Below, in pieces: positions 1 through 4,893 of a stretch of DNA of 5,113 bases. The position numbers and the translations under genes were made by a program. Below the pieces are notes generated by a model. It was not told the DNA's origin. It made no database searches and saw only the letters and a program-made list of their open reading frames with translations. Within the stretch, counting starts at the first letter, position 1. The number at the start of each line of letters is the position of its first letter. This DNA is from Lentisphaeria bacterium. Lineage in GTDB: Bacteria; Verrucomicrobiota; Lentisphaeria; JABSQK01; UBA12247. Where the stretch lies: assembly GCA_003477185.1 (NCBI GenBank), contig DMTJ01000039.1, positions 1-5,113 of the forward strand, given 5' to 3'.

Positions 1-1076
1 CCCGCCAGCACAGTTACCCACAGCAGCCACTTTTGCGGGTAGCGAAAGATGCCGAACGCAGGAGCGGTTTCCAGCAGCAGCGGGAGCACCAGCGTGTATT
101 TTCCGAATGCCAGCAACAGACAGAAGACGAGTGCCAGCCATGTGGCCTGATGAAGCCCGCGCCGTGCCTGCCGAACTGGCAGGAAAACCAGGGCAAAGAA
201 CAGGGCACCCAGAAAGATTGCCGGTGCCCATTCGACCGAATGATGCTCACCCAGGCTGCTCAAAATAGCTTGGGCTACGTTGTGATGGCCCGGTGTCGGG
301 ATGCCCCAGAGATACGGGATCGCCAGTTCCAGCACGCGGATTGGATGTGCGGACCAGGCGAGCGCCTCTGCCAGTTGCAGCCCTCCGGCACGTCCTGAGT
401 CGCCGTGCGATCGGATCAGGTACCAGAGCGGCGCGGCGCAAAGAATGAAGGAGGTGACGCCCGCTGTGGCGACTGTGCGAACTGCGCAGGACAGCCGCAG
501 GCGGGGGCGGCCGCGCCAAGCCCAGAGTGCGGTGAATAGCAGCAGGCCCACCAAGGCGGTGATGACTTCCTGGAGAAACCCAGAGGTAAAGGCCAAGGAG
601 AGCGCGATGCCTGCAGCCAGAGCGTATCCGCGTCGACCGCGTAGCGCGCTCAACCACAGCCACATGGTGACCAGCAGCCAGCCGGTAGTAGTGAAGTGAA
701 TCGAGAAGAACATACTGGACATATAGCCACCGCTGGCGATGACCAGTGCACCGCCAATGGCTGGCCAGATCCCGACTCGCAAGCCACCCGCGAGAAATGC
801 GTAGCCGCCAGCTCCTAGGAGAAAGTAATGGCCCAGCACGTAGGCGTAGAATCCGCCCCATGTTCCCCACAGGCTGAGCCAGAAAAACGGATAGAATAAG
901 GCCGATACTGGCGATCCGACCAGTGCCTGGCCACATTGCGCGTAGCTATCCCACAGCGGGAAGAAGCCGCCAGCCAGACCAGCCTGGGCCACGGCCCGGA
1001 GTGGCATCACATATTGGAGGATGTCCAATTCGGTCGGATAGAAGCCTGGCCTGAGCAGGCGCAGTAGTGGCAGCAT
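1..1076 (-). CDS. YfhO-like multi-pass membrane protein (GT-C type), C-terminus cut by window edge
   Basis: An uninterrupted minus-strand frame gives at least 358 residues and leaves the window without a stop. The translation is strongly hydrophobic, with roughly 8-9 likely membrane spans (for example residues 77-97, 101-118, 131-143, 150-165, 168-187, 200-219, 284-299, 311-324, 350-358). Near the N-terminus, FFPLWDSYAQCGQALVGS (38-55) followed by ALFYPFFW (59-66) matches the family pattern PLWNPY..GGQPLLANPQSALFYP. Near the cut end, FRYPQKW (344-350) matches the FRVPARF motif. Such proteins are thought to be integral-membrane glycosyltransferases, or related enzymes, that use lipid-linked sugars for cell-surface glycans; the substrate here cannot be told. 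E16 and D18 lie in the first predicted external loop, where GT-C enzymes carry catalytic acids. The start is uncertain. ATG at 1076 is used, with GTG 1082 and TTG 1085 as alternatives, but none has a clear ribosome site, and the frame stays open further upstream with a basic stretch (RKTTRHH) that looks like a natural N-terminus. Confidence 0.8.
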   Translation of the reverse strand, partial: MLPLLRLLRPGFYPTELDILQYVMPLRAVAQAGLAGGFFPLWDSYAQCGQALVGSPVSALFYPFFWLSLWGTWGGFYAYVLGHYFLLGAGGYAFLAGGLRVGIWPAIGGALVIASGGYMSSMFFSIHFTTTGWLLVTMWLWLSALRGRRGYALAAGIALSLAFTSGFLQEVITALVGLLLFTALWAWRGRPRLRLSCAVRTVATAGVTSFILCAAPLWYLIRSHGDSGRAGGLQLAEALAWSAHPIRVLELAIPYLWGIPTPGHHNVAQAILSSLGEHHSVEWAPAIFLGALFFALVFLPVRQARRGLHQATWLALVFCLLLAFGKYTLVLPLLLETAPAFGIFRYPQKWLLWVTVLA

Positions 1077-1203
1077 AGCCACCAATCCGCAGGCGGAGCC
1101 AGCGAGAACATGGTGCCTGGTTGTTTTCCGTCCAATGCTTTTGGATTGGGATCCGATCAGACTAGCCCCAGGCTTCTTGATCCGTACCGGATGACAGACG
1201 GTG

Positions 1204-1357
1204 GAATATCCAACAGCCAACAACGACCGCCCGAAGGGCAGAGCCCGACCAAATGGATCGGGAGCGAAGCGCCAATTTCCAATTGCCAAATGAAGACCAT
1301 CGAGCACGTATTCCCGGACTTGGACATTGGATATTCCTTGTTAGCTGTTGGATATTC
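1204..1357. repeat. 154-bp element with 20-bp inverted terminal repeats
   Basis: The left end gaatatccaacagccaacaa (1204-1223) and the right end ttgttagctgttggatattc (1338-1357) are reverse complements at 19 of 20 positions. The interior holds further small palindromes: gccc-gaa-gggc near 1229-1239, and cccga/tcggg flanking caaatgga near 1245-1262. It also holds a CCAAT-rich run at 1272-1291 (ccaatttccaattgccaaat). I see no transposase gene and no obvious flanking target duplication. It could be a REP/BIME-like or MITE-like intergenic repeat, or a structured 3' end for the ftsA transcript. The inverted ends are read directly; the class of element is inference. Confidence 0.7.
1327..1357 (+). 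repeat. Two direct copies of TTGGATATTC with 21-bp period
   Basis: The 10-mer ttggatattc occurs at 1327-1336 and again at 1348-1357, exactly two helical turns apart. A third, inverted copy (gaatatccaa) lies at 1204-1213. The right-hand end of the inverted-repeat element is therefore itself duplicated. The spacing suits either a repeat expanded by slippage or recombination, or paired protein-binding sites on one DNA face. Confidence 0.7.
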
Positions 1358-1393
1358 AAGACCCCATGGCGGGTGTCGACGTTGCATGAATGA

Positions 1394-1411
1394 TTGAGGC
1401 TAGATCCTCAA
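1394..1411 (-). other. Small hairpin spanning the ftsA stop codon
   Basis: On the minus strand TTGAGG-ATCTAG-CCTCAA forms a perfect 6-bp stem with a 6-nt loop that contains the TAG stop of ftsA. It has no T-run after it, so it is not a standard intrinsic terminator. It may be chance, or may give the mRNA end slight structure. Confidence 0.35.
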
Positions 1412-2629
1412 CGAGTCCTTCATGATGCCGAGCATGTTCACAATCTCGGTCTTGAACATGTCGAAGCCCCCTGGAGAATCGTCCTTGTGGTGCAGGACGG
1501 CCTGGCCCCAGCGTAGCATTCCGGCTGCGGTAACCCAGCGTGGCGATTTGATGGCTGCATCAAGGTTGGAGAACTCCTCGGGGATGCTGCGAACCGCGTG
1601 GCACTTGAAGATGTCTGAGGCCAGCGCATCTACGCCCGAAATCATTGCCCCACCGCCGCAGAGAGCCATGCTCTGGAGGCGATCCAGGTCTTCGTTCTCG
1701 GCAAGATGGTCTCGGACGATCGTGAGCGTCTCTCGGAGACGACACTCGATGATCGTGTTCAGAGCGCTCTCCGAAATATTTCTATTTTGCTTGGGAGCCA
1801 CGGAGACCGGAAACTTTCGATTGGGCGTACTGCTATTCTGCACGGCGGCACCGTAGCGCTCGACGGCCTCTCTCGCACGCTCGATGGTCAGGTTCAACCC
1901 GACCGATACATCGTTGGCCACGTGGTCCGCTCCCACGCAAATCAAGCCACAATGCACGCACTGATTGCCCACGAACAGGCCAAATTCCGTCACTCCAGCG
2001 CCGATGTCTACGACCAGTGTGCCATCGAGGTGCTGGGATGGATCGAGGCCGCTGTAGGCAGCGACCCCTGGGAAGGCGATGGTGACATCTTCCTCCCCCA
2101 AGGTCTCTTTGAACATGTGATCGAGGGTGTGGACGCCGTTGTCCGAGGCGGAGGCCATGAAACCACTGCCCGAAACGCGCGCGCCAACCAAGCCCACAGG
2201 CTCAAGCTTAGGGGCTTCATCCACGTAGTAGGTGTGTGGCTCACAGAACAACACAGTGCGGCCGATGTGGCGGTTCTGCCGCAGCTTGGTGTCGATCTCC
2301 TTCTTGTGCGATTCCCGCACGGTGGAATCGCCGTACAAGGCGACTGTCGCGTGGACCGGCTGGCACTCAATATGCTGCCCTGACAGGGCCAGGCAGACCA
2401 CGCCGGGGAATCCTTTGAACTTGCCTTCCAAGGAGGTAAATGCCTCGACCAACAAGTCGCGCACGGCCGGCCCGTCGATGATTTCGCCTTTCATGACCGC
2501 ACCATTGGTGGGCAACTGGTGATGGGTGAGGTAGGCAAGTCCGCCGTCTGGCTCTTCGGCGGCAACTAGCACCTTCAAGGTCGAGGTGCCGATCTCGACG
2601 GCTGTCAACAGATTTCGCTTCTTAGCCAT
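1400..2629 (-). CDS. ftsA: Cell division protein FtsA (actin-like)
   Basis: FtsA is a cytoplasmic actin-fold ATP-binding protein that tethers FtsZ to the inner membrane and recruits the division machinery. The 409-residue product, close to the usual FtsA length, shows the expected order. Phosphate-1 loop: AVEIGTSTLKVLV (10-22). SHS2/1C insert: about residues 30-190, with GEIID, LALSGQHIECQ (80-90) and DEAPKLEPVGLVGARVSG. Phosphate-2 loop: VVDIGAGVTEFGLFVG (206-221). GADHVANDVSVGLNLTIERA (233-252). Adenosine motif: ALCGGGAMISGVDALA (322-337). WVTAAGMLRWG (365-375). A C-terminal amphipathic segment, FKTEIVNMLGIMKDSLRI (392-409), fits the membrane-targeting helix. Unusual changes are E12 in place of the common Asp, and DIGAGVT where DIGGGTT is usual. 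The start ATG overlaps the end of the upstream gene and has GAGGAG 11 nt before it; the 62 in-frame upstream codons overlap tsaC and do not look like FtsA. No ftsQ or ftsZ lies beside it. A PilM-like relative is less likely because the SHS2 insert is FtsA-like. Confidence 0.92.
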   Translation of the reverse strand: MAKKRNLLTAVEIGTSTLKVLVAAEEPDGGLAYLTHHQLPTNGAVMKGEIIDGPAVRDLLVEAFTSLEGKFKGFPGVVCLALSGQHIECQPVHATVALYGDSTVRESHKKEIDTKLRQNRHIGRTVLFCEPHTYYVDEAPKLEPVGLVGARVSGSGFMASASDNGVHTLDHMFKETLGEEDVTIAFPGVAAYSGLDPSQHLDGTLVVDIGAGVTEFGLFVGNQCVHCGLICVGADHVANDVSVGLNLTIERAREAVERYGAAVQNSSTPNRKFPVSVAPKQNRNISESALNTIIECRLRETLTIVRDHLAENEDLDRLQSMALCGGGAMISGVDALASDIFKCHAVRSIPEEFSNLDAAIKSPRWVTAAGMLRWGQAVLHHKDDSPGGFDMFKTEIVNMLGIMKDSLRI

Positions 2630-3224
2630 GCTGGAGCAGGCTCCTCTGCAGCGCGTTGAGGGCGATGGCCCCCTCGCGCAGAATTGTGAGCTCGCCGGCA
2701 TGCAGTTTGGCCACAGTCGAGGCCCGACGGGTGAGGGGTTGCGAACTCCGCACCACGAAGTCCAGGCCCGGCAGATCTGCGAACTCCGCAGCGAGGCTCT
2801 CCGTGGGCGACACACCTGCCGGATTCGCGCTGGTGGCGACCAACGGAGTGCCTAGCTCGGCGATGACCGCCTGCACGAACGAATGGTCCGGACAGCGCAG
2901 CCCGACGGTGCCGTACGCGCTGTCACAGACCAGCGTCAAGGGCCCAGGCCAGAATGCCTCGCCGATGGCGACTACTGGCCCGGGCGCTTGAAGCGAGAAG
3001 GCCTCGGCGTCTGCAGGCGTGCCGATCAGGATCTGGCACTTCTGGTCATGGCCGCGGCCTTTCGCTGCGTAAAGGCGGCTTAGGGCAGTTTCATGCCCAT
3101 GCGCGCAGACCAGCCCGTAGACGGTTTCCGTAGGAAGCACCCCGATCGCACCGCCCTTGAGGAGCGTCGCGATCTCTACCGCAGTGTGTGCCGCGGTATC
3201 TGCATGCCAAACGAATCGTTGCAT
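2622..3224 (-). CDS. tsaC: L-threonylcarbamoyladenylate synthase (TsaC/Sua5/YrdC family)
   Basis: This enzyme makes threonylcarbamoyl-AMP from threonine, bicarbonate and ATP in the cytoplasm. It is the first step of the universal t6A37 modification of tRNAs that read ANN codons; TsaB/D/E complete the transfer. The 200-residue product is the short, single-domain form without the extra C-terminal Sua5 domain. Visible motifs are GGAIGVLPTETVYGL (24-38), the basic substrate-binding residues in KGRGHDQK (55-62), FWPGPLTLV (91-99), GTVGLRCPDH (105-114), PLVATSANPAG (127-137) with the nucleotide-binding SAN, and STVAKL...ILREGAI (169-187). The basic loop is closer to the KxRxxxK form of YrdC than to the KGRPxxxPL of many Sua5 proteins. 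It starts 9 bp after purE without a strong ribosome site, so it is probably coupled to purE translation. Its TAA lies inside the ftsA start overlap ATGGCTAA. Confidence 0.94.
   Translation of the reverse strand: MQRFVWHADTAAHTAVEIATLLKGGAIGVLPTETVYGLVCAHGHETALSRLYAAKGRGHDQKCQILIGTPADAEAFSLQAPGPVVAIGEAFWPGPLTLVCDSAYGTVGLRCPDHSFVQAVIAELGTPLVATSANPAGVSPTESLAAEFADLPGLDFVVRSSQPLTRRASTVAKLHAGELTILREGAIALNALQRSLLQHG
2641..2646 (-). promoter_or_regulatory. Ribosome binding site for ftsA
   Basis: GAGGAG on the minus strand lies 11 nt before the ftsA ATG, inside the 3' end of tsaC. It supports the 409-residue start of FtsA over the longer in-frame extension. The gap is slightly long, and the ATGGCTAA overlap also allows termination-reinitiation coupling. 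Confidence 0.6.
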
Positions 3225-3233
3225 GATTTGGGG

Positions 3234-3737
3234 TTAGCCGAGCTCAGCCTGAAGTTCACCGTCTGCGGCCATTACTTTGTCATGCTGGCGCTGGTTGAAC
3301 TCGTCCAACTTGCGTGCGAGGTCAGCATCGGCAATCGACAGCATGCGAATCGCCGTCAATGCCGCATTCTTCGGGCCGCCGCCGCCGACTGCCACACTGA
3401 CCACTGGCACGCCACCAGGCATCTGCACGGTTGCCAGCAGCGCGTCCATTCCCTTGAAGGGGCCGCCTTCTACCGGGATCCCGATCACGGGAAGCGTCGT
3501 GTGTGCGGCGACCACGCCTGCGAGATGTGCGGCGCAGCCAGCCGCGGCGATAATCACCTTCAGGCCGTTGTCGCGAGCATTGCTGGAGAACTCGGTCACT
3601 TCTGCTGGGGTGCGATGTGCGGACATTACGCGCACGGTGTGTGGAACGTCGAACTCAATGAGTGCATCGACACAGGACTGAAGCTTTGGTAGGTCATTTT
3701 TGCTGCCCATGAGCAGCGCAACTTGGGGACTGGACAT
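3234..3737 (-). CDS. purE: N5-carboxyaminoimidazole ribonucleotide mutase, class I PurE
   Basis: Class I PurE moves the carboxylate of N5-CAIR (made by PurK) to give CAIR in de novo purine synthesis; it is a cytoplasmic octamer. The 167-residue product covers the whole family length. It shows [15 protein letters not shown] (6-20), [13 protein letters not shown] (35-47) with the catalytic His41, [15 protein letters not shown] (60-74) with the conserved AAHL and His71, [11 protein letters not shown] (82-92), [20 protein letters not shown] (100-119) and the [11 protein letters not shown] helix. AAHL argues for class I over the class II AIR carboxylase, so a purK elsewhere is expected. Two loops differ from common enterobacterial and Bacillus types: GCAAHLAG in place of GGAAHLPG, and [12 protein letters not shown] in place of VQSKALNGLDSL. 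ATG 3737 is chosen because GGAG lies 8 nt upstream; a TTG two codons earlier (3743) is the alternative. It is the first gene of the purE-tsaC-ftsA unit, behind a good promoter. Confidence 0.95.
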   Translation of the reverse strand: MSSPQVALLMGSKNDLPKLQSCVDALIEFDVPHTVRVMSAHRTPAEVTEFSSNARDNGLKVIIAAAGCAAHLAGVVAAHTTLPVIGIPVEGGPFKGMDALLATVQMPGGVPVVSVAVGGGGPKNAALTAIRMLSIADADLARKLDEFNQRQHDKVMAADGELQAELG

Positions 3738-3745
3738 TAACAATT

Positions 3746-3749
3746 CTCC
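3746..3749 (-). promoter_or_regulatory. Ribosome binding site for purE
   Basis: GGAG (in CCGGAGAA, minus strand) sits 8 nt before ATG 3737. It would be only about 2 nt from the alternative TTG at 3743, so it favours the ATG start. Confidence 0.7.
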
Positions 3750-3762
3750 GGGGAAGGATGGA

Positions 3763-3777
3763 TGCCGCGGGGCGGCA
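3763..3777 (-). promoter_or_regulatory. GC-rich hairpin in the purE leader
   Basis: TGCCGC-CCC-GCGGCA is a perfect 6-bp stem with a 3-nt loop, between the predicted transcription start and the purE ribosome site. It is not followed by a T-run and does not resemble a purine riboswitch, which needs a three-way junction. A role as a leader stabiliser is possible; chance in GC-rich DNA is also possible. Confidence 0.4.
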
Positions 3778-3789
3778 AGCTAGCACCGC

Positions 3790-3818
3790 ATAAGAATGGG
3801 TTCCGAGGCAATTGTCAA
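3790..3818 (-). promoter_or_regulatory. Sigma70-type promoter for purE-tsaC-ftsA
   Basis: On the minus strand TTGACA (3818-3813, a perfect -35 consensus) is followed by a 17-nt spacer and TCTTAT (3795-3790, 4 of 6 matches to TATAAT). Transcription would start near 3783, leaving a leader of about 45 nt before purE. It is the best promoter in the window and sits correctly for the three-gene minus-strand unit. Confidence 0.7.
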
Positions 3819-3822
3819 GTGC

Positions 3823-3844
3823 GGTTTTCCCGAATGCGAAAACC
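3823..3844. promoter_or_regulatory. Perfect 7-bp inverted repeat, possible operator
   Basis: GGTTTTC (3823-3829) and GAAAACC (3838-3844) are exact reverse complements around an 8-nt spacer. They begin 4 bp upstream of the purE -35 box and lie between the divergent purE and transporter genes. Centre-to-centre spacing of the half-sites is 15 bp. It could bind a dimeric regulator or form a hairpin in a transporter leader RNA. The repeat is seen; the function is inference. Confidence 0.45.
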
Positions 3845-3883
3845 AATGAGCAATCTACCCAAGAAAGGCTGGCGCCAGGAGCT

Positions 3884-3891
3884 GGAGAGGA
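3884..3891 (+). promoter_or_regulatory. Ribosome binding site favouring the GTG start of the transporter gene
   Basis: GGAGAGGA lies 4 nt before GTG 3896, which is in frame with the transporter. The ATG codons at 3938 and 3950 have no comparable site upstream. This decides the coordinate used, although family length favours the later ATGs. Confidence 0.5.
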
Positions 3892-3895
3892 ACTT

Positions 3896-4879
3896 GTGCC
3901 GCGTCGCGGTAAAGTGCCCGTTTTCCCTGACCCCGCGATGATCCGCGACATGACTGTACTGAATGCGATAGGGCCGGTCTTTCTTTTGATGCTGACCGGT
4001 GCCCTGCTGCATCGGAGCGGCCGCCTCTGCGGGGACATGGTGCAAACGTTGAACTGGATCAACTACTGGGTTGCTTTGCCCGCCTTGCTAATCGTAAAGA
4101 TTTCTGCGGCGCCGCCGGATTTTGCGGGGGCTGGGCGCGCGGGTGCGGTGGTGGGTGGCTGCGCTTTACTGTCGCTGGCGCTCTGCGGCCCGTTCATCAT
4201 GCTGCTGAAGTTGAAGGGGCCCGAATTGGGCGCATTCCTGCAGGCTGGGTTCCGTGGAAACCTAGCCTTCCTAGCCCTGCCTGTGGTGATTTACAGCGCA
4301 GCAGCAGATGTCTCAGCCCAGCGTGCGGCGCTTGGCGCGCTGGTACTAGGGGTGGTCGTGCCGCTCTATAATTTGATTTCGGTGATCGTCTTGCTGATCG
4401 GCCGTCATGAACTCGGCGTGCGCTCGATCCCGTTGATTTTAAGAAAGGTGTTCAGTAATCCGCTGCTGATCGGCTGTGCAATTGGGCTGACTTTGAGTTG
4501 GGGGGACGCCTCGCTGGGGCTATTGCTCTCTCGTACGCTGAGCGCGATGGGCGCTTTTTCGCTGCCAACTGCGTTGCTGTGCATCGGGGGCGTAATCGCT
4601 GAAATGGGGCTGCGGGGGCGCGTGCTACCTGCCTGCGCCGCGACCATGGTGAAGTCCGTGCTGACGCCGTTCGTAGGATTTTTGATTGCCAGATCTTGCG
4701 GGCTGAGTGAGCATGAAATGATTGTGACATTACTGTTTCTAGGTGCGCCATCCGCGGTCGCGGGGTATGTCATGGCGCAACAAATGGGTGCAGACGAGAG
4801 TCTTGCGGCCACTTCGGTTATGCTCAGTACCTTGGTCTCGCTGGGTTCCATGGCTGTCATCGTCCACCTCTTCGCATAG
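3896..4879 (+). CDS. AEC family transporter (auxin efflux carrier-like permease)
   Basis: This is an inner-membrane permease of the AEC family, within the bile/arsenite/riboflavin transporter (BART) superfamily. Bacterial members have been linked to export or uptake of organic acids such as malate or malonate; the substrate here is unknown. About ten membrane spans are visible (numbered from GTG): 21-38, 52-70, 82-103, 113-135, 145-168, 188-202, 215-234, 243-265, 275-297 and 304-326. Spans 4-5 and 9-10 are family hallmarks: FRGNLAFLALPV (118-129), resembling the R.sN.g.lglP motif, and APSAVAGYVMAQQMGAD (284-300) followed by LSTLVSL. Length is 327 residues from GTG 3896, or 313 and 309 from ATG 3938 and 3950; most AEC proteins begin only a few residues before span 1, as the last would. 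It is divergent from purE and lies 14 bp before the next gene, so it likely starts a plus-strand operon. No clear promoter of its own was found. Confidence 0.88.
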   Translation: MPRRGKVPVFPDPAMIRDMTVLNAIGPVFLLMLTGALLHRSGRLCGDMVQTLNWINYWVALPALLIVKISAAPPDFAGAGRAGAVVGGCALLSLALCGPFIMLLKLKGPELGAFLQAGFRGNLAFLALPVVIYSAAADVSAQRAALGALVLGVVVPLYNLISVIVLLIGRHELGVRSIPLILRKVFSNPLLIGCAIGLTLSWGDASLGLLLSRTLSAMGAFSLPTALLCIGGVIAEMGLRGRVLPACAATMVKSVLTPFVGFLIARSCGLSEHEMIVTLLFLGAPSAVAGYVMAQQMGADESLAATSVMLSTLVSLGSMAVIVHLFA

Positions 4880-4893
4880 GCACTTCATTCTTC

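Larger units (their letters stand above)
1077..1399. other. Gene-poor gap between ftsA and the YfhO-like gene
   Basis: This 323-bp stretch has no convincing gene on either strand. Its centre (1204-1357) is a repeat-bounded element described separately. The part nearest the YfhO-like gene (1077-1203) probably contains that gene's promoter and true start, but I see no clear -35/-10 pair and no strong Shine-Dalgarno sequence. The short open frames that cross it have the low-complexity, repeat-derived look of translated intergenic repeats (recurring GYS / DIGYS / NWQLEIG segments) rather than of proteins. Confidence 0.7.

Noticed and set aside
247..936. Minus-strand open frame of 229 codons
   Set aside because: It is rich in Arg, His, Ser and Pro with no domain pattern, and is an out-of-frame shadow of the YfhO-like gene, whose own frame gives clear membrane spans and family motifs.
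1204..1357. CRISPR array or complete insertion sequence
   Set aside because: There are only two direct 10-bp copies and no spacer pattern, and no transposase gene fits within 154 bp.
1110..1397. Short open frames on both strands across the intergenic element
   Set aside because: They are translations of the inverted and tandem repeats (recurring GYS and DIGYS segments), with no conserved protein pattern.
1394..1411. Intrinsic terminator after ftsA
   Set aside because: The 6-bp stem is short, spans the stop codon and has no T-run, so it fails as a standard terminator.
1706..2383. Plus-strand open frame of 225 codons antisense to ftsA
   Set aside because: It overlaps a fully convincing ftsA, and the translation has no recognisable motifs; it is an antisense shadow in GC-rich DNA.
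2630..2815. 62-codon N-terminal extension of FtsA
   Set aside because: The extension overlaps tsaC in another frame, is Arg/Ser/Pro-rich, and lacks FtsA character; the actin-fold motif begins 10 residues after ATG 2629, which has a ribosome site.
3093..3692. Plus-strand open frame of 199 codons antisense to purE and the 5' end of tsaC
   Set aside because: It is rich in Cys and His and lacks domain structure, and it lies opposite strongly conserved purE and tsaC.
3812..3840. Plus-strand promoter TTGTCA-N17-TGCGAA for the transporter
   Set aside because: The -35 is good, but the -10 does not match TATAAT, and the -35 match is largely the mirror of the opposite-strand TTGACA.
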